Source: Cloeon dipterum (Eukaryota; Arthropoda; Insecta; Ephemeroptera; Baetidae). From it: a stretch of 64,000 nt of DNA. A program made the position numbers and the translations under genes. Under the pieces are notes generated by a model. It saw nothing but the letters and a program-made list of their open reading frames with translations. It searched no databases and was not told the DNA's origin. Where the stretch lies: assembly GCF_949628265.1 (NCBI RefSeq), contig NC_088788.1:9982001-10046000 (forward strand). The letters are read 5' to 3'. Below are positions 37,301 to 48,849 of this stretch, one piece after another. Each line of letters opens with the position of its first letter. Position 1 is the first letter of the stretch.

Positions 37301-40300
37301 AATTAAATAAATTTTGTACGCACCTGTAAATAAATTGTGTAATTACATTGAAAAATTATTATGAATGGACAAAAACTACAGATTAATCAAAATTAATTCA
37401 GTTTAGAGTTTTTTTTATTTGGAGGTGCTAAAAGAACAAGATAATATAATTAAAAGTGGTTACCTCTGACTGATGGGAACAAATTGCCGACGACAATCAA
37501 TCACACGCCTCAAGTGGAATGCGTGGCCCGAGTCCAATTTTTTTTCAGTATTAAGGCCAAGTTCACGAGGATTATCAATTGTATTCGGGCAACAAAAGTG
37601 TGCCTGCAGCCTGAAAGGCGCACTTTCAGCGTCGCTCGCATTCTCAATCTGTGTCATAACAATTAACAAAAGGGAGAATAGGTTGCAGTCAATTATAAAA
37701 AATATATATGTGAGCGGCTGCAACGCAAGGAAAAAATTGATTGGCGTGCACTGTCCTAGAATTAAATATTTTTCTGATGCATGCAAAAAGCCTTCGATTT
37801 TTCCTCAGCTTGACTTTCAGTTCAAAATCTAAAGGCCATATAAATCTTGATTTCCTTAGTGTAAATTAGCCAGTAAAATTTTTCTTAAAATAGTCGTGTT
37901 TTAATTTTTAAATGCCTGTTTAAATTTAGTTCAAGATGAATCAGTTTTTATGAACCGAAATATTTGGTATTTTGAAAGTCTGTCATCAGTTTAAAAATAT
38001 TGTGAGGGGATTTTTTGAACTTTTTTTCGCACATTAAGTTTCTGATGTAGATCCCATTATGCCAAAATCAAATTGGAAATTGTTATTGTTGCAGGAAAAT
38101 GTTTATAATATCAACCATGTAAAATTGTAATTTTCCTATTTTTATTCGTCTCAAAAACAATTGTAGAAAATAGGACGGTTATTTCCAGAAATTTCCGTAC
38201 AAACCGCTGTCAATTTACCGCCCATTTGTCAAACCCTGATCACTCAAACCGGAACGAAGAATTAAATTTTGTTAAGTAAACGACATTCTAGATTTTTACG
38301 TTAAAAAATGGTGATTTCTAAACTAAAAAAAATCAATATGTTTATTTTCATATTCGAGTTCCACTTCAAAAATGTGATATTTGTGACTTTGAGGTCAACA
38401 GCAAAGTTGTTTATTAGGATGAGACGAATTCAACGGTGTCCGAATTTTAGCTCTACGACCAACCAGATTATAGTTTTAGAGATTAGATTATACTAAAAAT
38501 AACCGGGTTTTGGTCTTTCGACGCCGGTTAAACCAGCAAAAATGGGAATCGTGTGGTTATCTCAACGAATTTACCGATCAAAAAGATATAAGCAAAAAAT
38601 CTTTCATTGAGATTTTGGCTCTGAGCTTTATTTATTTTTTAAATATTTATGAAGAAATCTCTTGCGACAGTCTCTAACGCACTGCGTGAGAATTACCTCG
38701 CTCTCATAACGAGTACGAACGTGCGTCACACGCATATTCAATATTGTTCATTTTCGCACTGGCGAGAGAAAGCACCGAAGATGATTTTTTAATTGTTTCT
38801 GAAAACAAAGGGCGAGCGTGCCGAGATGTCGCAAACGGCGACAAAAATTCAAGTGGGTCAGCATCAGCACACGACGACGGCGCCAATTGCCAATGCTCAT
38901 GCACGAAAAGGTCCTCGCGTACTCTGACGTGTGTGTGCGAGAGAGAGAAATTTTTGCTTTATTGAAAAGGATGCTCGTGAAATGCAACACGGACACACGT
39001 GGGTTTGCCCGGTCGGTCCGAATGGGATGAGATCGAAAGTGAAATCACCGCCTTTGGCGCCGTAATTATATTCGCACACTCTCGCAACTGATCACACACA
39101 CACACAGCATCACATCCTTGAAAATTTTCGGTTGAAATCACGAGCTTTGGTGCACACGGCCGCACCTTGTTTGTTTAGTTTGCAATTACGTCCACACCTG
39201 TATAAAATTAGCTCTTTTTCCTATATTTTTACTGGAATTTATTTATTTAAATAATTTTTTATTTCGTGTTTTTCAAAGATTAGGTAATTGTAAATATTAA
39301 AATCTAATAATTAACTTGGAACTTGGAACTAAAACCTAACCAAGAAACCTCATCGGAAAAAAATTAATGCTCTGCCGGTGCAATCAATGAAATAAAAAGG
39401 AAAATTTTGACTGTTATAATTAATAATTTTAAAAATTAAAAATAAGTCGATGGGTAAGATTTGTCTAGAATTTCACAGAATCGTAAAGGTAGTCAAATAT
39501 TTAATTTATCAATTAGCAGATCAGGTCAAAATTTGTCACAAAATTAGCACAAATAAATATGAATTAACAACAACCTTAACATTTCTTAAAATTGAGAAAC
39601 TACGATTTTTAAAAACGAACTTGAGTTATTATGAGCAAAGAAAATGTTTAAATCTTTCCTTAAAATCCGGAACTAAATTTAATAAAGGATTTAAAAATTA
39701 ACCCATGCATCCATGAGTCATCAGCTTTACAAATTACGCAATTATTAATCCACGTGGTGGTGGAGAGGTTTAGAAATTTAGTCGTCAGTCGGTTATTATC
39801 GGCAAGCAGCGGACATAGCACATAGCAGCAGGTAAGGTTTGAGCCGTGAATGGGAAGACGATGGAATGGAGCTGCGCGCGTATACAATAAATTAGAAAGC
39901 CACTCTTGGTTAGTCAGTCGGACACTCTGGCTGCGCGGAAGTATGCGGAAGAAAGTGTGAATTGATCGTCGCACACGCGTCCGTCCGCAGACTCGATCGA
40001 GTCGGAAAGAGTAGCCGACCCAATCATCGTTGTCGGTGAATCTGAAGGAATTCTGCGCGTATAGAGTAATCACACGGCAAATACAACGGTTTATTACAGA
40101 ATTAGTACTGCCTCCAATTGCTTTCCCCGCCGACAATCTCTGCTGTTGGAAAAAATCCAACAAAAACCTGAGAAATTCGAATTAAGAAAAAGCCAATGGC
40201 AAAAATATTTTAGACTCGGTCTAGAGATTTATTTTCTAAACACCTTAAAATTTTTAATGCTGGTGCGAGTCATTACTTATTAAATTTCCTTTGCAAGCTG

Positions 40301-40841
40301 TGATAAAATTTGAAAACTAAACATAAAAATTACAAAGACCGCTTTATTGTTAAATATTTCAGAAAAATATTCAAGCAAGTTTGACGCTTTTGATTAAGTT
40401 TTGTTTTTCAATTATTAATTTTCTATATAATATTTTTTATTGATGCTACTTCATTTTTAACTAAAATAGTTGTATAACAAACAACAAAAATTAGAATTTA
40501 CTCAATATATTTTAAAATACATGCTGGGATTGATGTAACGTATTAATCTTAAATCTCCTAGTTTACTATCCAATTTTCATGAAGTTTTTCATTACAAATC
40601 AATTGCGTGTGAAATTTCGAAACAATTTTCTTGAAAATTCTGTGGAGGAAAGCAGTTAGTTGTTACGCAACTGGAGAAAATTGCATAAGCCGCGCGCGAA
40701 GAGTAATACGCATTTGAAATGCTTTATTCAGCGCCGGCTGATGATTATTATTCCTAGCTCGGAGAGTTTGTCTCGCGCGCGCTCGCTCGCGTATACACAC
40801 ATATTATACTGGAGCAATAGCAATGCATCCAGCTTTGGCAC

Positions 40842-40862
40842 CTGCTGCTGCTGCTGCTGCTG
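40842..40862. repeat. (CTG)7 trinucleotide repeat
   Basis: Seven perfect CTG units in the non-coding region between the Patched-like gene and eIF5A. No supported exon contains it. Confidence 0.85.
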
Positions 40863-41679
40863 CCCCAAGAGAACTCCGAATGAAAGTGAAAGTCATTGCA
40901 CCGAGAGCGCAATAATTTTATTTATGGATTCTGTTGTTATTCTATACGCGTAACATGCCTGTTGTGACGATCAAATATGGATTTCTGCTAAGTTAATTAA
41001 TCACGTTGCATTTCTATTTTTAAACACCTTGGAATCGGGAGAAACCCATTTTCAGTGTGTTGCAATGCAAAAATATCAGATGTCCTTTAATTTTTGAATT
41101 TTAATTTGATAAATAGCAAAGTGATGAGCTCTGATCAGGATATGGCCCGGGTTTAAAGTGATATAACGATTAAAGAAAAAATTATCCAGAACACGCTATC
41201 GTACTCCAAACAGCAGTCGGTTTCGGGCCTCATTAGCAAAAATTGACAAAATAATCCACGATAGCATAGGATTCTGGGCTGGATCATCATCGCCATCAGC
41301 GGCCGTTGAAAACGATCTAACTTCATTAAATGCGCATAAAAAGAGAGCAAGTGATGAAATCTGATTACAATTTCAACGAGATTTTAATAGGCCAGATTTT
41401 TTTTTAAATGAAGTGATTTTCGTGACCTTGACCTATAGTTTACTAGTTTTTTCACCATGTAGAATATTTCAAAACCAAATTTTTTATATGATATACTTTT
41501 AATCCAGGCAAAAGCTGCAATTTTGTGAACAAATCGCAAACTAAGAGCTCCTGTAATAAAGGCAGTTAAGAAGATTGATATTGCAAAACCCTGGAAAATG
41601 CTTGTTTCCAATGCATAAACCAAGACCTTCGGAATCATTTAAAGGAAAAATTGTTATCAGTAAGTGGTTGCAAATTTAG

Positions 41680-41960
41680 CATATGCTTTTCAAATACTGT
41701 CTCCTTATTTGAAATCCTATTTTAATTCACAACAATAGTTTCCCAAATCGGTTTCATGCGCTGTTGAATAGATCTCGTCGAGAGGAATCGAAATCTACCA
41801 AGAAAATGTGGTCAAGTGCTGAAAATTTGTAGGAAATTTGAAGGTTTTGAATTTTTACTGTAGCAGTAAGGTCCTTTTTTACTATTGAAAATTGTAGAAC
41901 AAATTGTTTTATCGATCAACTGATTATTGCATCCCATAATTTTGAAATGTCTCGCTTTAA
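41680..41960 (-). repeat. AATGATACTGG repeat, diverged copy C (inverted)
   Basis: On the minus strand it shares blocks with copies A and D: GATTTCAAATAAGGAGACAG near 41700, TTTCGATTCCTCTCGACGAG near 41780 and a segment around a TTGATCGATAAAACAATTTG-like stretch near 41900. No terminal inverted repeat remains, so boundaries are approximate. Confidence 0.5.
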
Positions 41961-43351
41961 TAATCCATTTTATGGACCAATATTTACGGTGTGACCCCAC
42001 TAGCATTGATTTTAGGATGTCAACAGTGTTTATTTAGAAACATTCATAACTCTTTTGTAACGTTAGTATGATGTCAATTTTAATAAAATTTGAAATTAAA
42101 ATGAAATAGGTCTCAATTGAGCTGTCAATTATCCTATTTCTTCAATTTTTAATCTACCAATATCTCTTATTTTATTCTATGGTTAATATTATCGGGGGAA
42201 TAGCATCTCTGCACTGGCCTCTAAACTACTTTTGCTTGCAGCACAAAATATTTTCAGTATTGGAAGAGTTTTCGTTTGCTAACTGTTGTGTTTTGCTACT
42301 GGAAATGAAACATTTATTGGGAATGATTACTGATTTTTATTATAACTTGTTATTATCCCACTTCTTTGCTGCTTATGTCGAAAACATGGTTCATCTTAAA
42401 TTGGCAATTAAATTAATGTCATGAACCGATTTGTAGTACAATATTGCTCTTTGCATAGACAAATCAAAGCAAGCCGATCGCATATATTGTAGTCGTCAAT
42501 GGGGTTTTTTGTAAATGCAGGAATTGTATGTTTGTCGCGCAAAAAAGAACCATTCACTGTCCAGGTAAAGAGAGAACACCCTTCACACAAAAAATAGAAA
42601 AATAATAACAGGTGGTTGTTGTTATACCGAGATTTGTGATTTTTCTTTTGACTTGAAAATTGTGTATGTGTGTGTTCGTTCAGTTTGCCGCCTTGCTCCG
42701 GGACGATATATAATATATTTCATTCCAATGACTAAGGTGAGGGTGAGAAAGATTCAGACCAGCTGGAACAACTACTACAACTGCGTACACCTCGATCGTC
42801 ATTGTTTGGTATTTCGAAATAAGTTTCGAAAAGGACAGAGGAAAAAAAACAGGAAAATAAAAATTGAACAAACGGACTGGCGGGAGCAAGTGGTGCAAAA
42901 GTCAGGATTACAGGACAAAAGCAGATTTCGGAAATTTGTGCAGGTGGATTCCAGCTTGCGAAGAAAAATTTGTAGGAAATAAACGTGCGTTATCCGGAAT
43001 AGTGTCACCACTGCCGTACAAATTACAACTTTTACACAACTCGTGACATCACTTGCTTCGATTTCACAATTTTCCTCGCTGGCCGAGACCCCAACGCACG
43101 GAAATTTCGATTTCTGTTAAAAGTTCATGTCCTCAAACGAAAGTAATAACTGTTGTGCTGCAAATGAAATGATGAAAATTGAAACGCAAGGCCGAGTAAT
43201 AGAGAAGCCATTACGAGGCTTGAGAGCGACCGCCTCGATTCAGTGGTTAAGCCATAGAAAGGGGAGCAAAATACATTTTTTTCGAAATAGATGTGTTGAG
43301 GAGAGCCAAAAGCACTATTCTTCCAGGGCCACGTCAATGTTTGCTGACTCT

Positions 43352-43357
43352 TTTATT
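43352..43357 (-). other. Polyadenylation signal AATAAA, eIF5A
   Basis: A minus-strand AATAAA hexamer about 96 nt past the eIF5A stop codon, the nearest canonical signal in that 3' UTR. Confidence 0.6.
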
Positions 43358-43452
43358 AGGTGGTAAATAGGTTTTTTTATATAAAAGTGTGACCGGCAAT
43401 CGGCCGACAAACTTCTTTTTTGGCTCTCTTCCCCCGTCTTTGTTGTGGATGT

Positions 43453-44288
43453 TTACTTCTCCAGGGCGGTGTTGGTCTTGAGGGCAATCACGCACTCCTC
43501 ACCGCAAGATTTGAGAACAGTGCACTAAAATTGAGAAAATATTAAGTGTTACTACCCCGAAAACAACAACATTTTTGGCTAAAGACAACAACGAACACGC
43601 TGCTGATATTTTTCGTTTGACTGGTTTACTAACAGAAAATACAAACATGAAAAACAAGGTTCACAGCTTACTAAAACGATGCATGCAATTCATTATCTGC
43701 TAAAAAGCAAGAGATAAGATTTGACACTCACAAGCAAGTCTTTGCCAGAATCGAAATCAGAGCGGAGCTGTTCTCCGAGCTCTCCATCGGGAACCTTCAG
43801 GTCCTCACGCAGGTCTCCATTGTCGGACATCAGGGTTAGGTAACCGTCATCAGAGATGTCGGTTAGCTGCAAGAGTTTTATGTGTTTCGTGATTCATCCC
43901 AAGAGAAATAGCAATTTTTAATAAAGCAGCAGGGAAATTGAAACCTACTTGGTAGTCCTCTCTTTTGACGAAAGGCACATCCATGTTGTGAGTAGAAGGA
44001 CAAATGTCCTCATACTTCTTGCTTGAAAATATGTCGATGCCGACCAAGTGAACCTTTGCGTGACCGTGTTTGCCGGTCTTTGAAGTGGACATATCGACGA
44101 TTTTGCAGGGGCGACTCTGCGGAATGAGACTCGGAATGAAGCGGAATGACGCGGGTAAAAATTCCTACGCTTACCTTGAGCATTACGAATCCGTTTTTGC
44201 GGAGGGCAGAGCATTGCATGGGGTAGGTCTGTGAAGCGCCGGAATCTCCGGTTTCAAATTGAGTATCGTCAAGCTGGGTATCTGCCAT
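43453..44288 (-). CDS. eIF5A: Eukaryotic translation initiation factor 5A
   Basis: eIF5A binds the ribosomal E site, relieves stalls at proline-rich and other difficult peptides, and promotes termination; it is cytosolic. Coding exons: 44288-44175, 44116-43949, 43866-43732, 43524-43453, all GT-AG and in phase, giving 162 residues (human about 154). The hypusination loop reads [12 protein letters not shown] (48-59), so the modified lysine is predicted at Lys54. The C-terminal OB fold follows, with conserved STHNMDVP and [11 protein letters not shown]. The extra length is at the N-terminus. A strong acceptor (TTTGCAG) 25 nt upstream of the ATG indicates an intron in the 5' UTR; the upstream exon probably lies in the GC-rich stretch 44330-45250. 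Its 5' end faces oskar. Confidence 0.97.
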
Positions 44289-45824
44289 TGTGGTTCAAGG
44301 TGTTTTAACCAATCTGCAAATAAAGACGCAGCGTCTGAGTGAATGTGTTTGTCAACACGACGACGCCGTGCGGAAGATTATGCGTGCGTAGTGGGCGAAA
44401 ACAGACACTGAGGTATTAAAAGGCATGGCCGAAGTGTACACACACGCAGCCGAGGGCGTCGCTGTCCTCTTGCGTGAGCCGCCCACGCACCCCCGTCGCG
44501 GGGGTGCGCCCTTTCGGCGTCCCGACGCCGGAATCGGCGGTGGGACGCCGAACGGAGGGTGGAAACGTGACCGTTTCAGCCGAAATTGGGAAAAGAAAGT
44601 CAACATGGCGGGAAATACGGTGAGGCCCTCGTGCTTCGGCCGTCAACAGGGCGACCGGTTTATCGCCTTTTTCGGGGCAAAACGGCCACGGAAACGTGCA
44701 GGGCTGGCCGAACGCATGAAAATGCGGCTCCGAGTACCGATCAGCGCCACTCGTCGCCGGCCGAACGGCCGAAAAATAGGCGAAAATGGCGAAAAATGTC
44801 GAAGAGGCATACTCACATGTGTCCAAAATGGGAACTGAGGGTCGCGAGAGTCAATTTGCGCAGACGCACCACGTTTCCGTTTCATACAGCAGCGGCGGCA
44901 GCGGCGCGGACGGTCGAGTTACATACTTTTGACACGGTTTCTTTAAAGTTCACCGCTGGATGGCAGCACAAGACAGCGCAAAGGCTGCCTGAATTGATCG
45001 CTCGATGGGCGGGAATTCGTACTGGCGCGCAGGGAACTTCCCGCAAAAGATAGAGTTGAACAGGTTGCAACGCGAAATCGACGAATCAGAAAAAAAGAAT
45101 GTCTGTCTCATCCATTCCTTTATGCATGCATTCTCCGTGGCATTCTCGGCAATTCGTAACTGCATTTTATTGAAGGCAAGGCAGAGGACGTATGGATGGA
45201 CTGACATGAGCTGGAAATAGTCGAAATAGTTAGCTGTCCTTCCCCATTCAGACACTCGCGGTCGTTGTGGTCTTCTTACTTAAAACATTTTACATTCATG
45301 GACAAGAGCTAAGTGACGCAAGGCTGGCTGACTGATTGTTAACGAAGTTTCCCATTTTACATTACATACAGGTAATGAAGCTCGTACAACTCTTTATCAT
45401 TAATTTTGAAACAAAGTTGAATTTGTGGAGAATTTTAAATTGATCTTGAGTTTTATGTAAACATACTTTGGTCATTTTGTAATTAAATTACATACATCAG
45501 TAGAATGTAATTTTTTCCATTTACATAACCAGGTACTTATATATAATATGTATGTACAACAGTGTTCGTCCCATGTACACATGTATATACTAGCATTTTG
45601 AAGAAATTCCCAACATTCTAAATTCTAACCTTTTCTCTTGCTTCCGACATTCCAGTTGTTTGTTTGGTTTGTTGCTTCACCGCCACCTTTCGTACCTTGC
45701 TGCCAAGTTTCAATCACACTTTTAGGCCACTCTTTAGGAAACGTCTGCTCTCAAATGTACGTTGAAAATTCTTAAAATTGTGTATAAGAATTATAATTAA
45801 ATCTTCCCATTTTTAGATACCAAA
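44289..45824. promoter_or_regulatory. Divergent intergenic region between eIF5A and oskar
   Basis: About 1.5 kb separates the two start codons. The eIF5A side (44330-45250) is markedly GC- and CpG-rich, as expected for a housekeeping promoter, and contains long chance open frames on both strands. A donor-like GTGAGT on the minus strand near 44818 could end the eIF5A 5' UTR exon. The oskar side is AT-rich. There, a plus-strand donor (AAAT|GTACGT at 45756) and an acceptor (TTTTTAG ending 45816) would frame a 60-bp 5' UTR intron just before the oskar ATG. Transcription starts cannot be located by eye. Confidence 0.55.
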
Positions 45825-48431
45825 ATGAATCCGCCAAACGAGCAAAAGGTTGTGAAAATGATCACTTCTATTTTGGTGACCGAGAAGAAATGCATGTCAC
45901 CCCACGAGCTGATGAGTGCGTCCAAAATCAAATTATCAGAACGAAATGTAAATCATTTACTTCATTTTCAGGACAGTACAGAGATCAGGTGGGAGAAAAC
46001 ATTCCCTATGTGAAGCTGGGGTACAACAATCTGATAGAGCTGCTGCAAACTATACCTGGAATGAGTGTCACGAGCGGGATGAACAGAGAAACGCTCTTGG
46101 CCTATGACGCATCTCACACGAGCTCTGGACACATCCAGCAGCTGGTGATGCGGCAGAAAAATCAGCCAAAGAAATTTGGCCGGCCCGGCACTTTCAGGCC
46201 TCCCATGCAAATCCGTGTATGTGTCTCTTGTCAAGAGAAATTTTAAAAACTATTTTCATGATTTATTTTCAGTCGACTAGGTACATCAATCCACATTCCT
46301 CTTATGTGGTAAATAAAAACATAATTTCTCTTCTATTTCATTGAATAAATATGCTAAGCTAATCACAACCTAGCACAAATTCCATTTAAGAGTTAAAAAA
46401 TTTATCTGTTAATTTTTATTAAATCTCAAACATGATTTAGCCGCCACCAAGACAAATGCCTGTGATAACCCCGCCAGTGTACCATTCGGTGCAGCCTGTG
46501 CCTCTGTTTGTACCTTCAGTGAGTATCTTTTCGTTCTGTGGCAGGTCAAAAGTTTGTCTTTAATCCCTAGTATGCTCAAAATTTAAAGCAGATGCAGCTG
46601 AAGGCTAGCATGGAAGCTGCGAGGATGCATCCAATGGGGGCCACGGAGAACCTGCAACCGAGGCCGGTGCTGTGTGCTGAGAAACAGCTCGCGCCTGCCT
46701 TCAAGAATCTTAGCACAAATGCTGGTGGCAGGAGTGTCCGCTTTGAGAAGGAGAACGTCTACATTCCGCACTTGAGTGAAAATAAACCAGCCCTAAGTGT
46801 TGCTGATGGCCCTGTTGTAAAAGACTCGGCCCAGCCTCAGCCGCCGCTACTGGTTCCTAAAGTGGAAAAATTTGTGGTTCCTAAAGTGGAAAAAATTGAG
46901 AAATTTGGTGATGTTCTCATGCCTATGACAGATGAAAATCTGGTATGAAATCTATTTGCTGATTGAAAGGCAGCCCTTTCACCCCCAACTGTTTAATTTA
47001 ACTGGATATTAATATTTGGCTAGCATAATCCTTTCTAAGTCCTACAAATTTATGGCTAAAAGTAGTGGTCAAAAATAAGAATAATACAAGAAGTATTTTC
47101 TGACCTACATAGTGGTCATTTTGTGCTTCGTTTAGAATACCACACTTTTTTCTATTGCAGGTTTTCTGAAAGCCATTGTAAATAACTAAATTTAAATTTC
47201 ATTTTTGCTGAAATTTTCTACCCACATGCTCGAATTCTTGAGTTGGAAGTATAATGTGGTTTAGTAGGCTTTGTGCACATTTGTTTCGGCTACTAAATTA
47301 TTCTTTTTACTTTCTAGAATTTAATCACTCTGAAGAAAGAAGATTTGGTTGAATTCGTTGTTAGACCTCGGACAGTTCGGACTGATGAGCCCATGCTGCT
47401 GAATTACCAGTTCCTAGGAGATGATTTCTTGCTTTACTTTGCCTACCGCAACCTCAAAGGCAAAATTAGAAAAGGTTGATTATACTTTTAACTTTCTGAT
47501 ATTTGTTTTAACAAGAACTGGCCTTTTTTATTTTAAATTTTACTTTAAATTTAATTAATTGTATTACAGATTCTAAGTCAATTTGGTGTGGAATGTCCTA
47601 CTCTGGATTAAACACACGCAAAGCCCTTCTTCTGGTGGAGCAAAACAGGAACTCTCAGTGGCACAAAATGATAGTGATGCTTGGCTACATGGACATTCTT
47701 GAGGTATAAATATAAGTCATTCAAACTCTCTTGTATTTTTAATTACATCTTGATCTATTTTAATCTCTAACAATAATTGTAGTAGAGCTTCTGGTGGCTT
47801 TTTTATCAATACGTAATGAGCTTTACTTAAAATAATTCCTCTTGAAAAATAAGCATATTTTGATAACGTTCCAACTAGAGCGTCAACCGGAATTATTTTT
47901 CAATCCTGAGTTAACCTCTTCCCAGAATTCAAAATAACAGTAGCATATATATGTGCCTTACCAGAGTAACTATAACTTTGAGAAGAGCAAGCTCAACATG
48001 CTTCGAATTTTGGACACACTCTCTGAGAAGTGCACCAGTGTTTTTGTCCTCACTCTGCCTATGGTGAACAGCAACACAGAGATAGGGAAGCGGATTGAAG
48101 AGTGGAACAGATGGCTGCAGTCCCTTAAACCAAGCGGTGAAGCTTCGCTTGTTGGAAGGCGACACAAAATCAACAGGCTCGTTGAAGAGGCCCCGAACTG
48201 TGTCACAATCGTCGACCTGAAATACGCTTTCTTCACCAACCTGGCTTGGTGTGGAACTTACAAAAGGTACCTTTCTGGCCTCTAAATTTGAGGGTTGTTA
48301 AGTTAATTGGAGCTTTGTTCAGCCAGCAGCACTGCCCTCAGGGAAAGAACTTCTCTATCGGCATGTGGACTCATTCGACAAGGAAGTTTGTCTACAATTT
48401 CCTGTCGAGGTTGATTTGCCCCCAACAGTAA
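45825..48431 (+). CDS. osk: Oskar (LOTUS + OSK domain germ plasm organiser)
   Basis: In insects Oskar nucleates germ plasm or acts in neural and germ cells. Its LOTUS domain binds Vasa and its OSK domain, a catalytically dead SGNH-hydrolase fold, binds RNA. Exons: 45825-45915, 45972-46216, 46273-46308, 46441-46518, 46571-46942, 47318-47474, 47570-47703, 47965-48266, 48323-48431; all GT-AG, in phase, 507 residues. The LOTUS domain is at about 5-75 (IPYVKLGYNNLIELLQTIPG, 41-60), followed by a basic helix (GHIQQLVMRQK, 83-93) where the extended LOTUS helix should be. A proline-rich linker, 113-274, contains two VPKVEK copies. OSK spans about 275-507: FLGDDFLLYF (306-315) sits where active enzymes have GDS; MIVMLGYMDIL and VFVLTLPM follow, and the C-terminus has GMWTHST (485-491). 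There is no Long-Oskar extension. The small third exon is the least certain. Confidence 0.87.
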
Positions 48432-48448
48432 GGATTCAGATTAATCCT

Positions 48449-48456
48449 TGTACATA
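48449..48456 (+). promoter_or_regulatory. Pumilio-type element TGTACATA in the oskar 3' UTR (first)
   Basis: Exact match to the PUF consensus TGTANATA, 18 nt after the oskar stop codon. PUF proteins repress or localise germline mRNAs. The consensus is short and AT-rich, so a chance match is possible. Confidence 0.4.
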
Positions 48457-48635
48457 AATCAGTTTGTTCGTTTTTACAAAAATTCTGTGCCAAGAAAATG
48501 TGCTTGGTACGGCTTATCACGATGTAAAGCCTTTTGATTGCTTTCAAAGGCCGCCCGTCTTTTTACCCCTAAAATTTAAGTGGGGTGTGTTTATTTTTAC
48601 AGAACAAAGAAGTACTTAAATTTCCGCTATAAATT

Positions 48636-48643
48636 TGTACATA
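48636..48643 (+). promoter_or_regulatory. Pumilio-type element TGTACATA in the oskar 3' UTR (second)
   Basis: A second exact TGTACATA within the presumed 3' UTR, about 190 nt after the first. Two identical octamers in roughly 380 nt are more suggestive than one. Confidence 0.4.
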
Positions 48644-48810
48644 TCTTGAGTACCTCTTAGTCAAATTAACACAAAAGATAAAATTGACGCTTCAAGAAAT
48701 AAGAAGAATCTCCTGATTTTCCATACTCTAACCCTCTTAGATGGCTTAAACCATTGCAATCACTAAAAGTGAAATTTCGTTTCTCAGCAGTTTAATATCT
48801 CGTAAATTTA

Positions 48811-48816
48811 AATAAA
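48811..48816 (+). other. Polyadenylation signal AATAAA, oskar
   Basis: First canonical AATAAA downstream of the oskar stop, giving a 3' UTR of about 400 nt. Confidence 0.55.
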
Positions 48817-48849
48817 GCGGAGAAATAAATAATATAAGTAAAATTATAC

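Larger units (their letters stand above)
29478..43351. other. 14 kb gene-poor region between the Patched-like gene and eIF5A
   Basis: No exon chain with family similarity was found on either strand. The first 500 bp (29478-29990) are GC-richer and should hold the 5' UTR and promoter of the minus-strand Patched-like gene. Further GC-richer islands lie near 31330-31700, 32200-32440, 33540-33840, 38700-39180, 39780-40140, 40640-40960 and 42640-43340. The rest is AT-rich with microsatellites and two diverged repeat copies. A distant or non-coding gene could be missed. Confidence 0.55.

Noticed and set aside
38160..38560. Stretches near 33000-33400 and 38160-38560 that look like decayed transposon or repeat DNA
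   Set aside because: I could not find matching ends or a second clear copy by eye, so no element was called.
42653..42982. A 109-codon basic plus-strand frame near eIF5A
   Set aside because: No domain, no conserved motif, and overlapping frames on the other strand of similar length, so chance is the simplest explanation.
44416..45053. Several overlapping open frames of 80-155 codons on both strands upstream of eIF5A
   Set aside because: They result from high GC content (few stop codons) in a promoter-like region; none has domain similarity.
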